This document shows, in pieces, positions 32,708 through 41,684 of a stretch of DNA of 64,000 nt. The position numbers and the translations under genes were made by a program. Source of the DNA: Alteriqipengyuania_B sp035481675 (lineage in GTDB: Bacteria > Pseudomonadota > Alphaproteobacteria > Sphingomonadales > Sphingomonadaceae); contig NZ_JAYJJW010000002.1 of the NCBI RefSeq assembly GCF_035481675.1, positions 482,641 to 546,640 on the forward strand, written 5' to 3'. The notes beneath the pieces were generated by a model. The model had not been told where the DNA came from. It ran no database searches and was given only the letters and a program-made list of their open reading frames with translations. Within the stretch, counting starts at the first letter, position 1. Every line of letters starts with the position of its first letter.

Positions 32708-34606
32708 ATGCGCCCCATTTTCACCCTGCCGCTCGCCGCCCTGCTCCTGACCGGCACCGCTTGCACCACAATGCCGGTGGCAACGGGCGAGCCGAGCATG
32801 GTCGCGCCGATCCTGACGAGCGCGGACGCGGTCGACACGCTCAGCTACGCGCAGCCCCAGGTTGCCCGCGTGACCCACGTCGCGCTCGACCTCGCGCTCG
32901 ATTTCGCGGGCAAGTCGCTCGGCGGGACTGCCGTGCTCGACATCGCCGCGCGCGATGATGCGGAAGCGATCGTGCTCGACAGCAACGGGCTGCGGATCGA
33001 TTCGGTCACCGACGGGGCGGGCAATGCGCTTGATTACGAGATCGGCGCGATGGTCGCCGAAGGGGGCAAGGGCGCCCCCCTGACCATCCGCATGGGCGAC
33101 GCGCGCCAGGTCCGCATCGCCTATCGCGCGGCGGAGAACGCCGAGGCGCTGCAATGGCTCAGCCCCGCACAGACGGCGGGCGGAGAGCATCCCTATCTCT
33201 TCAGCCAGGGCCAGGCGATCCTCAACCGCACCTGGATCCCGACGCAGGACAGCCCCGGCATTCGCCAGACGTGGGAAGCGCGCATCACCGCGCCCAAGCC
33301 CCTGACCGTGGTGATGAGCGGGATAGCGCAAGGCGCGCCCGAGGACCTCGGCAACGGCCGCCGCGCCTTCCGCTTCGAAATGGACAAGTCGGTCCCGCCC
33401 TATCTCATCGCGATTGCCGCGGGCGACATCGAATTCCGCGCATTGAGCGACCGCACGGGCGTCTGGTCCGAACCCTCCATGCTCGATGCCGCAGCCGCCG
33501 AAGTCGCCGATACCGAACGCATGGTCGTGGCGGCGGAGAAGCTTTACGGCCCCTATCGCTGGGGCCGCTACGACATGATCGTCCTGCCGCCGGCCTTCCC
33601 CTATGGCGGGATGGAAAACCCGGTAATGACCTTCCTGACGCCGACTTTCATCGCCGGCGACAAGAGCCTCAACGGCCTCGTCGCGCATGAACTGGCGCAC
33701 AGCTGGTCGGGCAACCTCGTCACCAATGCCGTATGGGCCGACAGCTGGCTCAACGAAGGGGTCACGAGCTATTTCGAGAACCGCATCCTCGAAGAACTCT
33801 ACGGCAAGGAGCGCGCCGAACAGGAAGCTGCGCTCGCCTTTGCCAATATCGAGGACACGCTGGCCGAAGTCGGCAATGCACCGGGCACGGCGCTCTACCA
33901 GCCGGAGAACGTCGACCCGGTCGGCAGCGCGATCATCTATGACAAGGGCGCCTATTTCCTTCGCACGATGGAAAGCATCGTCGGGCGCGAGCGGTTCGAC
34001 GCATGGCTGGAAAGCTGGTTCGACCGCCATGCTTTCGAGCCCGCGACCAGCGCGATGATGCTGGCCGATATCCGCGCCAACCTGGTGCGCGGCGATGCGG
34101 CGCTGGAAAAGCGGCTGATGCTGGACGAATGGGTCTACGGTCCCGGCCTGCCGGGCAACGTCGCCCGCCCCGCGGCGGGTGCCTTCGCCGAGGTCGATGC
34201 GGCAGTTGCCGCCTATCCGGCGAGCGGACCCGTCGCGTCGGCACGCTGGGCGAGCTGGAATTCGGCGGAGAGGCAGCGTTACCTGCGCGGCCTGCCGCAG
34301 GAAATCGACGCTGCAGGGCTGGCCGCGATGGACCGGTCGCTGGGCCTGACCCAGGGCACGAACAACGAAGAGCTTTTCCTGTGGCTCAACCTTGCGCTCG
34401 CCAATCGCTACGACGCCGTTGTGCCGCGGACCGAGACGTTCCTCGCCAATGTCGGCCGGCGCAAGTTCGTGGCCCCGCTGTTCGCCACGCTGATGGGCGA
34501 AGGCGAATGGGGCCGGCCGATCGCGCGGCGGATCTATGCCCGGACCCGGCCCAGCTACCACGCAGTTACCACCGGCACCGTGGACCGGATCGTGAACGGC
34601 AGCTAG
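32708..34606 (+). CDS. M1 family aminopeptidase lipoprotein (leukotriene A4 hydrolase-like)
   Basis: A 632-residue zinc aminopeptidase. LLTGTACTT at about residue 16 is a lipobox, so the enzyme is probably anchored in the cell envelope. YGGMENPVMTF is the substrate N-terminus-binding motif. The zinc site is H327-E328-x2-H331 with E350 in WLNEGVTSYFE, the exact HExxH-x18-E pattern. The C-terminal helical domain resembles leukotriene A4 hydrolase rather than PepN. The gene stands alone, about 100 bases after trkA, with GGAGAG ahead of its ATG. Confidence 0.94.
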   Translation: MRPIFTLPLAALLLTGTACTTMPVATGEPSMVAPILTSADAVDTLSYAQPQVARVTHVALDLALDFAGKSLGGTAVLDIAARDDAEAIVLDSNGLRIDSVTDGAGNALDYEIGAMVAEGGKGAPLTIRMGDARQVRIAYRAAENAEALQWLSPAQTAGGEHPYLFSQGQAILNRTWIPTQDSPGIRQTWEARITAPKPLTVVMSGIAQGAPEDLGNGRRAFRFEMDKSVPPYLIAIAAGDIEFRALSDRTGVWSEPSMLDAAAAEVADTERMVVAAEKLYGPYRWGRYDMIVLPPAFPYGGMENPVMTFLTPTFIAGDKSLNGLVAHELAHSWSGNLVTNAVWADSWLNEGVTSYFENRILEELYGKERAEQEAALAFANIEDTLAEVGNAPGTALYQPENVDPVGSAIIYDKGAYFLRTMESIVGRERFDAWLESWFDRHAFEPATSAMMLADIRANLVRGDAALEKRLMLDEWVYGPGLPGNVARPAAGAFAEVDAAVAAYPASGPVASARWASWNSAERQRYLRGLPQEIDAAGLAAMDRSLGLTQGTNNEELFLWLNLALANRYDAVVPRTETFLANVGRRKFVAPLFATLMGEGEWGRPIARRIYARTRPSYHAVTTGTVDRIVNGS

Positions 34607-34684
34607 CCGGCGCGCCGGTCTCAGTCTGGGGGCGCGTTTTAGGCCTTGCGCTTGCTCATGCTGCACCGCACATTCGCAGGTGCG

Positions 34685-36775
34685 ATGTTGCGGCAGTACG
34701 AACTGGTAGAACGGGTCAAGGCCTACGATCCGGACGCCGACGAGGCGCTGCTAAACCGCGCCTATGTCTATACCGTGCAGAAGCACGGCACGCAGAAGCG
34801 CGCCAGCGGCGATCCCTATTTCAGCCACCCGGTCGAAGTGGCCGGGCTGATGACCGACCTGCAGCTGGACCAGGACACGGTGATGACCGCGCTCCTCCAC
34901 GATACGGTGGAGGATACGCTCGCCACGATCGACGATATCGAGGCCAAGTTCGGACCCGAGGTCGCGCGGCTGGTGGACGGGGTCACCAAGCTGTCCAAGA
35001 TCGAACAGATGCCGGAAGACGAGCGGGCGGCTGAAAACCTGCGCAAGTTCCTGCTCGCCATGAGCGAGGACATCCGCGTGCTGCTGGTGAAGCTGGGCGA
35101 CCGGCTGCACAACATGCGCACGCTGCATTTCATCAAGAACCCCGAAAAGCGCGCCCGCATCGCGCGCGAGACGATGGATATCTACGCCCCGCTGGCAGAG
35201 CGGGTGGGCATGTACGAATACATGCGCGAAATGCAGCTGCTCGCCTTCGAACAGCTGGAGCCCGAAGCCTACAAGCTGATCACCGGCCGGCTGGAGGAAC
35301 TGCGGGGGGAAGGCGGCGCGCAGGTCGATGCGATCGCTTTCGAAATGAAGCAGGCGCTGGCCGAAGCGGGCCTCAACGTCGAGGTGTCGGGGCGCGAAAA
35401 GCACCCCTATTCGATCTGGAAGAAGATGGCGGAGCGCCACGTCAGCTTCGAACAGGTGACCGACATCATGGCGTTCCGCGTGATCTGCGAGAACGAGGTC
35501 GAATGCTACCGCGCGCTGGGCGTGCTCCACACCACGTGGCAGATGATCCCGGGCAAGTTCAAGGATTACATCTCCACGCCGAAGAATAACGGCTATCGCT
35601 CGCTCCACACTAGCCTGATTTACGAAAACTCGATGCGGGTGGAAGTGCAGGTGCGCACACGCGACATGCACCGGACCAACGAATTCGGCCTCGCCGCGCA
35701 CTGGGCCTACAAGCAGGACGAGAGGCCCGACGGGCAGGTCGGCTGGCTGCGCGACCTGATCGAGATCGTCGATGCCGCGCACGACGCGGACGAACTGCTC
35801 GAACACACCAAGATGGCGATCTACCAGGACCGCATCTTCGCCTTTTCGCCCAAGGGGGCGCTACACCAGCTGCCCAAGGGCGCAACGCCGGTCGATTTCG
35901 CCTTTGCCGTCCACACGGACCTGGGCGCGCAGGCGGTGGGCGCGAAGATCAACGGGCGGCACGTGCCGCTGCGCACGGTGCTGGCGAACGGCGACGTGGT
36001 GGAAATCATCAAGTCCGAAAACAGCGAGCCGCAGATGAGCTGGCTGGGCTTCGTCGTTACCGGCAAGGCGCGCGCCGCGATCCGACGCGCCGTGCGGCAG
36101 AAGGAACGCGAGGAAATCGCCTCCATCGGCCGCCAGCTGTTCGACGAGATTGCCGAGCGCCTGCCCGCCAATATCGGCAAGAAGGCTACCAAGGCCGCGA
36201 TCAAGCGGCTGGAGCTGGAGGACGAGGAAGACCTGATGTTCCGCATCGGTTCTGCCAAGCTGACCGATGCAGAGCTGATGGAGGCGCTGGTCCCCGGCTC
36301 GACGGCGGAATTCGACGAAGCGCAGCTTGCCGCGCGGCGCGATCACAAGCTGTCGATCAAGGGGCTGACCGCGGGCGTCGGCTTCGAGCTGGCCAAATGC
36401 TGCCACCCGGTGCCGGGCGACCGGATCGTGGGGCTGCGGCAGGAAGGCGAAAAGGTGGAGGTCCACGCCATCGACTGCCTGCAGCTGGCCAATGGCATCG
36501 ATGCGGACTGGATGGATTTGCAATGGGGCGAACGCAGCGCCGGCGCGCCGGGCCGCATGCGCGTGGTGCTGTACGACCGCCCCGGCACAATGGCGGAAAT
36601 GGCCGGCATCTTCGCGCGTAACGGCGGCAATATCGTCAACCTAGAACTGACCCAGCGCGACGAGCCCTTCCAGACCTACGAGATCGACCTGGAAGTGCAG
36701 GACCTGGCGCACCTGACCCGCACGCTCAGCTCCCTGCGCGCGAGCGACGCGGTGGCGCAGGCGGAGCGGATCTGA
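34685..36775 (+). CDS. rsh: Bifunctional (p)ppGpp synthetase/hydrolase
   Basis: A 696-residue RelA/SpoT homologue controlling the stringent response. An HD hydrolase domain is present with intact metal motif (ALLHDTVEDT, with GDRLHNMRT later). The synthetase domain has DYISTPKNNGYRSLHTSL and KFKD before it, the RXKD-like type of bifunctional enzymes. TGS (FAFSPKGALHQLPKGATPVDFAFAVH) and a C-terminal ACT domain (RMRVVLYDRPGTMAEMAGIFA) follow. The start at 34685 (MLRQYELVERV) matches the family; upstream codons do not. A VOC-protein gene overlaps its stop by one base. Confidence 0.95.
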   Translation: MLRQYELVERVKAYDPDADEALLNRAYVYTVQKHGTQKRASGDPYFSHPVEVAGLMTDLQLDQDTVMTALLHDTVEDTLATIDDIEAKFGPEVARLVDGVTKLSKIEQMPEDERAAENLRKFLLAMSEDIRVLLVKLGDRLHNMRTLHFIKNPEKRARIARETMDIYAPLAERVGMYEYMREMQLLAFEQLEPEAYKLITGRLEELRGEGGAQVDAIAFEMKQALAEAGLNVEVSGREKHPYSIWKKMAERHVSFEQVTDIMAFRVICENEVECYRALGVLHTTWQMIPGKFKDYISTPKNNGYRSLHTSLIYENSMRVEVQVRTRDMHRTNEFGLAAHWAYKQDERPDGQVGWLRDLIEIVDAAHDADELLEHTKMAIYQDRIFAFSPKGALHQLPKGATPVDFAFAVHTDLGAQAVGAKINGRHVPLRTVLANGDVVEIIKSENSEPQMSWLGFVVTGKARAAIRRAVRQKEREEIASIGRQLFDEIAERLPANIGKKATKAAIKRLELEDEEDLMFRIGSAKLTDAELMEALVPGSTAEFDEAQLAARRDHKLSIKGLTAGVGFELAKCCHPVPGDRIVGLRQEGEKVEVHAIDCLQLANGIDADWMDLQWGERSAGAPGRMRVVLYDRPGTMAEMAGIFARNGGNIVNLELTQRDEPFQTYEIDLEVQDLAHLTRTLSSLRASDAVAQAERI

Positions 36776-37137
36776 TGAAAGTCATCGGGTTGGATCACGT
36801 CCAGCTCGCCATGCCGGCGGGCGGGGAAGACCGCGCCCGCGCCTTTTATCGCGGTGTGCTGGGCCTTGCCGAAGTGCCCAAGCCCGCGTCGCTTTCAGCG
36901 AACGGCGGCTGCTGGTTTTCGGGCGGCGGGGTCCATTTGCACTTGGGCCGGGAAGAGGGCTTCCGCCCGGCGACAAAGGCGCATCCCGCGCTGCTGGTGG
37001 ACAACCTCGACGATGCCCGCGCCGCTTTTGCGAGGGCGGGCGTAGAGTTCCGCGACGGCAAGCCGCTCGACGGTTATCGCCGCGGCGATGTCGTCGATCC
37101 CTTCGGCAACCGCATCGAGATCATGCAGCGCGTTTGA
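36775..37137 (+). CDS. VOC family (glyoxalase/bleomycin-resistance fold) protein
   Basis: A 120-residue single-module vicinal-oxygen-chelate protein. VIGLDHVQLAMPAGGEDRARAFYRGVLGLAEV has the metal-binding His, GGVHLHLGRE a second His, and VVDPFGNRIEIMQRV the terminal Glu. The start overlaps the rsh stop (TGATG), so translation is coupled. This combination of rsh plus a VOC protein recurs in sphingomonads as I remember, but the enzyme's reaction is unknown. Confidence 0.88.
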   Translation: MKVIGLDHVQLAMPAGGEDRARAFYRGVLGLAEVPKPASLSANGGCWFSGGGVHLHLGREEGFRPATKAHPALLVDNLDDARAAFARAGVEFRDGKPLDGYRRGDVVDPFGNRIEIMQRV

Positions 37138-37170
37138 GCCCGTCGCTCCCGTCGCTGGGCAAGTCCGCCG

Positions 37171-38253
37171 TCAGGGCTGCACCCGGCGAACCGGCACGGG
37201 GATGTTGCAGATATCCGCCCCGCCTGCGGGCACGATGAAGAAGGGGTCCCGGCGGTTCGCGCGCGCTTCGGCATAGGCGGCGAAGCTCTCGCTCACAGTG
37301 GACAGGTACTCGAACAGCGGTTGCTCGGACACCGGCAAGTCGCTCGCCACGCGGACCTGCAGGATCGGCACGCGTTCCTCGGCCGTTTCGTAGAAGCCGA
37401 GCGCCCCGGTCCCGCGCGGCAGGCTGGAGAGGTGCTCGATCCCCTCGATTACTCTGCCGACGAGCGCGATGTTGCGGTCCAGATGCCGCGGCGCATGGCC
37501 GATCACGGTGTAGAGCTCCGCGCCCGAACCCGTGTCGGGCGAGTAGTTCCGCCCCACGCCGACCATGCCGTAGCAGTGGACGGGCCATAGTTCGCCGGAA
37601 CCCGCCTCATTCAGGCCAGTGGCAAACGGCCAACCGCTAACGATCCGCGTGTTAAGAGCAAAACTATCGCCGCGAAGATAACGCGCGACGTCCATTATCG
37701 CTTCAAGTTCGCTAGCGTCCAATTCGCCCGCCAAAACGGCCTGTTCCGCCGGGTCAAAAAGCTGCCTTGCGGCAGCCATACGCTGACTGCCAGTAACATC
37801 GTAACTTTTTAGAGGAAGCAGTGTGTCGCTGAAATCTTCCGGCTCGAAGGTGAAATCCTCCTCCGCCATCACGCGCAGCCCTTCCGGTAGCGGGTTGGCC
37901 TCGCCATCAGCTTCGGGATTGTCGTAATTCGGATCGCCCCACTGGACGACGTAGTTGTCCTGCACGCGGTTGACCGAAGTGCCGTCGTACCAGCCGCTGC
38001 GGGCGAGGGTGCGGATGTTGGCGATCCAGCCTTGGCTGAACGGCTCCGGCATCAGCTGGATGACCACTTCGCGGGGCTTGCCGTCGCGGTCGGGGGCGAG
38101 GGTCATGACCACGAGGTCCTCCGCCGCGATCGCCTGCCATTCGGCCGCATCCGCCTGCGCCACGATCTCGCCGGGCGACAGCGGAGCCTCATCCTGCGCG
38201 GCAGCGGGGAGGGCCAGCGCGAGCGCCGCTGCGGTGGCGAGCAGCGCCCTCAC
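37171..38253 (-). CDS. Cyclophilin-type peptidylprolyl isomerase, exported
   Basis: A 360-residue periplasmic PPIase. It begins with a GTG codon at 38253 and a signal peptide (LLATAAALALALPAAAQD). The cyclophilin core shows VVIQLMPEPFSQGWIANIRTL, VNRVQDNYVVQWGDPN (Arg and Gln of the active site kept) and DRNIALVGRVIEGIEHLSSLPRG. A long insertion between the two halves contains EFEPEDFSD-like acidic and helical stretches. The start overlaps the stop of its paralogue upstream by four bases (GTGA). Confidence 0.9.
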   Translation of the reverse strand: MRALLATAAALALALPAAAQDEAPLSPGEIVAQADAAEWQAIAAEDLVVMTLAPDRDGKPREVVIQLMPEPFSQGWIANIRTLARSGWYDGTSVNRVQDNYVVQWGDPNYDNPEADGEANPLPEGLRVMAEEDFTFEPEDFSDTLLPLKSYDVTGSQRMAAARQLFDPAEQAVLAGELDASELEAIMDVARYLRGDSFALNTRIVSGWPFATGLNEAGSGELWPVHCYGMVGVGRNYSPDTGSGAELYTVIGHAPRHLDRNIALVGRVIEGIEHLSSLPRGTGALGFYETAEERVPILQVRVASDLPVSEQPLFEYLSTVSESFAAYAEARANRRDPFFIVPAGGADICNIPVPVRRVQP

Positions 38254-39209
38254 GGCGCGTTTCCCTCGTCCAGCCGCTCGATGGGCACGCTCACGCCGCA
38301 CACGTCCACCCCGCCGGCGGGCACGCGGTAGAAGCTGTCGAAGCGGTTGGCGGTGACGCCTACCATCCGCGCGAATGCCTCGCTGGTGGGGGAGAGCGTG
38401 CGGAAGCGCGGCCGCTCGCCCTGCGGCAATTCGTCGGCTAGCCGCGCCCGCAATATCGGCACCCGCTGCGCCGCATCGGCGTAGACGCCCGCATCGCCGG
38501 TACCGCGCGGCAGGACCGAGAGATGCTCGATCCCCGCGATGACCCGCCCGATTACCGCGATATTGCGGTCGAGCCGGCGCGGCGCATGGCCGATCACGGC
38601 ATAGAGCTCCGCCCCCGTTCCCGTGTTCGGCGACAGGTCCCGCGCCACGCCGACGCTGGCATAGCAATGCGTCGGCCAGATCGTGGCCTCGTTCCACGCC
38701 ACCGGAAACCCGTGACGGAAGCCCGCGTGGGGCGCGTAGGGATCGGTAATTCCGGGGAAAGCGGCCGTGCGCCCGTCGCGCGGGCGCGGCGTGACATATT
38801 CGCTTTCCGGCACGGTCAGCAGCCCATCGGGCAACGGCTTGGCTTTGGCCGGGTCGTCCTCCCCGTCGCCCCACTGCGCTACCCAATTATCGACCACGCG
38901 GTAGACGGTCGTGCCGTCCCACCAGTGCGCCCGGGCGAGCGTGCGCACGTTCCGGACCCAACCTTCCGACAGCGGTTCCGGCATCAGCTGGATCACGATC
39001 CGGCGCGGTTGCCCCGCGGTATCGGGCGTCAGGTCCATGACCAGCAGGTCATCGGGCGCAATCGCGGTCCAGTCCGCCTCGCTCGCCAGCGCGACCATGT
39101 CGGCCGGCGTGGTGCCGTCGGGTTCGCCCGCGGCGGCTGGCTGGAGCGGCGGGACGGTGGCGCAGGCGGCAAGTGCCAGCGTGGTGGCAGCGGTAAGAAG
39201 GCTCTTCAT
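38250..39209 (-). CDS. Cyclophilin-type peptidylprolyl isomerase lipoprotein
   Basis: A 319-residue paralogue of the next gene. AATTLALAACATV is a lipobox, so this copy is membrane anchored while its sister is soluble. The core blocks match: IVIQLMPEPLSEGWVRNVRTL, VYRVVDNWVAQWGDGE and DRNIAVIGRVIAGIEHLSVLPRG. The large insertion is shorter than in the sister. The ATG at 39209 was chosen; a TTG two codons earlier is also possible. The pair is a tandem duplication with divergent anchoring. Confidence 0.9.
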   Translation of the reverse strand: MKSLLTAATTLALAACATVPPLQPAAAGEPDGTTPADMVALASEADWTAIAPDDLLVMDLTPDTAGQPRRIVIQLMPEPLSEGWVRNVRTLARAHWWDGTTVYRVVDNWVAQWGDGEDDPAKAKPLPDGLLTVPESEYVTPRPRDGRTAAFPGITDPYAPHAGFRHGFPVAWNEATIWPTHCYASVGVARDLSPNTGTGAELYAVIGHAPRRLDRNIAVIGRVIAGIEHLSVLPRGTGDAGVYADAAQRVPILRARLADELPQGERPRFRTLSPTSEAFARMVGVTANRFDSFYRVPAGGVDVCGVSVPIERLDEGNAP

Positions 39210-39242
39210 GGCCAAGGGTCTGCCACGCAGGCGGGCGCAGCG

Positions 39243-39647
39243 CTAGTCCGCCATCTCCTCCAGCGCGTGCATATCGTCGTCCGACAGGCCGAAGTGGTGG
39301 CCGACCTCGTGGATCACCACATGGGCGACGAGGTGCTCCAGCGTCTCGTCTCCGCGCTCGGCCCATTCGTCCAGGATCGCACGGCGGAACAGGCGGATGC
39401 GGGTGGGCATGGTCCCCGAATGCTCGATCGACTGATCGGTCAATGCGACGCCCTCGTAAATGCCGGTGAGTTCGTAGGGATGCTCGCAGCCGACCGACTG
39501 CAGCGTCTCGTCGTCGGCATATTCCTCGACGCTGAAGACCACCGCGCCGAGGTGTTCGGCGAATTGCGAGGGCAGGCGATCCAGCGTCGCTCGGCCCATG
39601 GCTTCCATCTCTTCGGCAGAGGGGGCGAGGCCGATCGTCCGCGTCAT
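39243..39647 (-). CDS. Zincin-like metallopeptidase family protein (DUF1025 type)
   Basis: A 134-residue small cytosolic protein with VVIHEVGHHFGLSDDDM, a minimal zincin HExxH plus downstream His. The acidic N-terminal half and the IRLFRRAILDEWAERGDETLEHLV helix match the DUF1025 group, called metallopeptidase family but of unproven activity. The gene starts 33 bases upstream of the lipoprotein PPIase and in the same direction, possibly the first gene of that operon. Confidence 0.88.
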   Translation of the reverse strand: MTRTIGLAPSAEEMEAMGRATLDRLPSQFAEHLGAVVFSVEEYADDETLQSVGCEHPYELTGIYEGVALTDQSIEHSGTMPTRIRLFRRAILDEWAERGDETLEHLVAHVVIHEVGHHFGLSDDDMHALEEMAD

Positions 39648-39730
39648 CGCCCACCCATGGCGCGACGGCCTTGCACCCGCAACCCCATGCAGCTAGAGGC
39701 GCGCATTCTTGTTGGCCTATCGCGCCAAGC

Positions 39731-39787
39731 GCTACTTGAAGCCGGAGGGTGTGTGACTTCACCCCCGCACTCGAGTAGCGAAGCGAT
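39731..39787. repeat. REP-like palindromic element, third repeat copy
   Basis: An imperfect inverted repeat: GCTACTTGA ... GGGTG on the left pairs with CACCC ... TCGAGTAGC on the right, around a short TGTGACTT loop. The right arm extended (39766-39787, minus strand) reads CGCTTCGCTACTCGAGTGCG, three mismatches from the two copies inside the SLC13 gene over 22 bases. It lies in the divergent gap before tRNA-Ser. Confidence 0.65.
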
Positions 39788-39804
39788 AGTGCGAACCGGA
39801 ACGC

Positions 39805-39895
39805 GGAGCGGTGGCCGAGTGGTCGAAGGCGCACGCCTGGAAAGTGTGTATACGGTAACCCCGTATCGAGGGTTCGAATCCCTCCCGCTCCGCCA
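39805..39895 (+). tRNA. tRNA-Ser(GGA)
   Basis: 91 bases fold as a class II tRNA. The acceptor stem is GGAGCGG/CCGCTCC, then discriminator G and an encoded CCA. The D-arm region is GCCGAGTGGTCGAAGGC. The anticodon stem is CACGC/GTGTG around CTGGAAA with GGA at 39839-39841. The long variable arm (TACGG-TAAC-CCCGTA) and the GGGTTCGAATCCC T-arm confirm serine. It reads UCC and UCU codons. Confidence 0.96.
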
Positions 39896-40194
39896 CACAT
39901 AAGTGATTGATATAGGACGATTTTCAGTTTGCGCGCAAGCCTCGCAGTTCTGCGCGCTTCACGGCCAGAAGCGGGTCTGCAGAGAGCGCTCGAGCGGTCC
40001 GATAGATTAGATTCGCGAGCCCTTTCTCCGTGGGGCCAATCGCCAGTACGTAGTGCTGGGCCTAGCTACCAATCACATCATTCAGGCACGTCACTTTGGG
40101 CCGGACGGATGGATGCATCGCACTTCGTTCTCTCCACCAATGTTTTTCGGACACCTTTTCCCACCGGACGGTTCTAAGAGAAAAGGAGGTGCGC
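39896..40194. other. Gap between tRNA-Ser and the aldehyde oxidoreductase operon
   Basis: About 300 bases of lower GC content with no supported gene. One frame entering from here joins the first subunit gene, but its 33 extra residues have no signal-peptide or family character. The last bases carry the AAAAGGAGGT ribosome site. No integrase or direct repeat of the tRNA end was seen. Confidence 0.55.
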
Positions 40195-40704
40195 TTGGCC
40201 GACACAATCACCGTAAACGGAACCGCCCACCCCACTCCCGACGACCCGCGGGTCAGTCTTCTCGATTTCCTGAGGCAACACATCGGCCTCACCGGCACGA
40301 AGAAGGGCTGCGATCACGGCCAGTGCGGTGCGTGCACGGTTCTCGTGAACGGCATCCGCATCAACAGCTGCCTGACGCTGGCGGCGATGCACGATGGCGA
40401 CAGCGTGACGACCATCGAAGGTCTCGGCACGCCCGACGAGCCGTCCGCCCTCCAGCGCGCTTTCATCGAGCATGATGGCTTCCAGTGCGGCTATTGCACG
40501 CCGGGCCAGATCTGCTCCGCCACCGCCATGCTGGAAGAAATCGCCGCCGACTGGCCGAGCGACGCCAGCGAAAGTCTCGAGGGGCAGATCGCGATCTCCG
40601 GCGAAGAGATACGTGAGCGGATGAGCGGCAATCTGTGCCGCTGCGGCGCTTACGCGAACATCGTCGCTGCGATCGAGGACGTCGCGGCGGGAGGCAAGTC
40701 ATGA
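40195..40704 (+). CDS. paoA: Aldehyde oxidoreductase [2Fe-2S] subunit (PaoA-like), TTG start
   Basis: A 169-residue iron-sulfur subunit of a xanthine-oxidase-family enzyme. The first cluster ligands are C39, C44, C47 and C59 (KKGCDHGQCGACTV), the second C98, C101, C148 and C150 (FQCGYCTPGQ and GNLCRCGAY). The start is a TTG at 40195 because AGGAGGT ends four bases before it. The in-frame ATG 33 codons upstream has no such site. With this start the twin-arginine signal found on E. coli PaoA is absent, so the enzyme is probably cytoplasmic. Confidence 0.93.
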   Translation: MADTITVNGTAHPTPDDPRVSLLDFLRQHIGLTGTKKGCDHGQCGACTVLVNGIRINSCLTLAAMHDGDSVTTIEGLGTPDEPSALQRAFIEHDGFQCGYCTPGQICSATAMLEEIAADWPSDASESLEGQIAISGEEIRERMSGNLCRCGAYANIVAAIEDVAAGGKS

Positions 40705-41684
40705 GGCCGTTCCAATACACCCGCGCGCCTTCGCTGTCCGAAGCTTCGCATGTGACCGCCGAGGAGGATGCGCTTGCCATTGCGGGCGGAACCAACCTGC
40801 TCGACCTCATGAAACTGCAGGTGGAAACGCCGGGTCAGCTGGCCGACATCAATCGGCTTGGCCTTGCGGATATCGAGGACACGGACGAAGGCGGCCTGCG
40901 TTTGGGTGCGCTCGCCACGAATACCGAAACCGCCGTCCACCCGCGCGTTCGCGCCGACTATCCGGTCCTGTCGCGCGCCATTCTGGCCGGGGCGACGCAG
41001 CAGCTGCGCAACAAGGCCACCAATGGCGGCAATCTGTGCCAGCGCACGCGGTGCTTCTACTTCACGAAACCTGACCAGCCCTGCAACAAGCGCGACCCGG
41101 GCAGCGGCTGCGGGGCAATCGACGGCATTGCGAAACTCCATGCGATCCTGGGCACGAGCGACCAGTGCATCGCAACCTATCCGGGCGACATGGCCGTGGC
41201 GCTGAGCGCGCTCGACGCGGTGGTGCACATGTCGAGCGACAAGGGCGAGCGCCAGGTGCCGGTGCGCGACTTCCACTGCTTGCCGGGCGATACGCCATGG
41301 ATCGAGAACGTCCTCGAACCGGGCGAGATCATCACCGGTATCGTTCTTCCTGCTCCGGTCGGGGGCACGCAGATCTATCGCAAGGTGCGCGAGAGATCGT
41401 CCTATGCCTTTGCGCTGGTCTCCGTTGCCGCCGTGATCGAACTGACGGACGGCAAGTTTACCCGCGCCGATCTCGCCTTTGGCGGGTTGGCGCACAAGCC
41501 GTGGCACGATCCGCGGGTCGAAGAAGCCCTGATCGGCCAGCCCCCCTCGGACGCGCTGTTCGACAAGGCAGCCGATATCCTGCTGAGCGATGCGCGCGGG
41601 TTCGGGGAGAACGACTTCAAGATACCGCTGGCGCGGCGCACGCTTCACGCCGTCCTGGCGCAGGCTACGGAGGACGCGGCATGA
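40701..41684 (+). CDS. paoB: Aldehyde oxidoreductase FAD/[4Fe-4S] subunit (PaoB-like)
   Basis: A 327-residue flavin subunit. IAGGTNLLDLMK and the KATNGGNLCQRTRC block bind FAD. The insertion C113, C118, C128 and C137 (CQRTRCFYF ... CNKRDPGSGC) is the extra 4Fe-4S site that marks the PaoB branch and 4-hydroxybenzoyl-CoA reductase relatives. Start overlaps paoA by four bases (ATGA). It passes electrons from the molybdenum centre via the clusters to FAD and an external acceptor. Confidence 0.93.
   Translation: MRPFQYTRAPSLSEASHVTAEEDALAIAGGTNLLDLMKLQVETPGQLADINRLGLADIEDTDEGGLRLGALATNTETAVHPRVRADYPVLSRAILAGATQQLRNKATNGGNLCQRTRCFYFTKPDQPCNKRDPGSGCGAIDGIAKLHAILGTSDQCIATYPGDMAVALSALDAVVHMSSDKGERQVPVRDFHCLPGDTPWIENVLEPGEIITGIVLPAPVGGTQIYRKVRERSSYAFALVSVAAVIELTDGKFTRADLAFGGLAHKPWHDPRVEEALIGQPPSDALFDKAADILLSDARGFGENDFKIPLARRTLHAVLAQATEDAA

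Noticed and set aside
31898..34666. Very long minus-strand open frame opposite the M1 peptidase and trkA genes
   Set aside because: It lies antisense to two secure genes, its translation is Ala/Arg/His-rich without any fold, and high GC content alone explains the lack of stops.
40096..40194. ATG start giving PaoA 33 more residues
   Set aside because: No ribosome site, no Tat motif or family likeness; the TTG with AGGAGGT is better.
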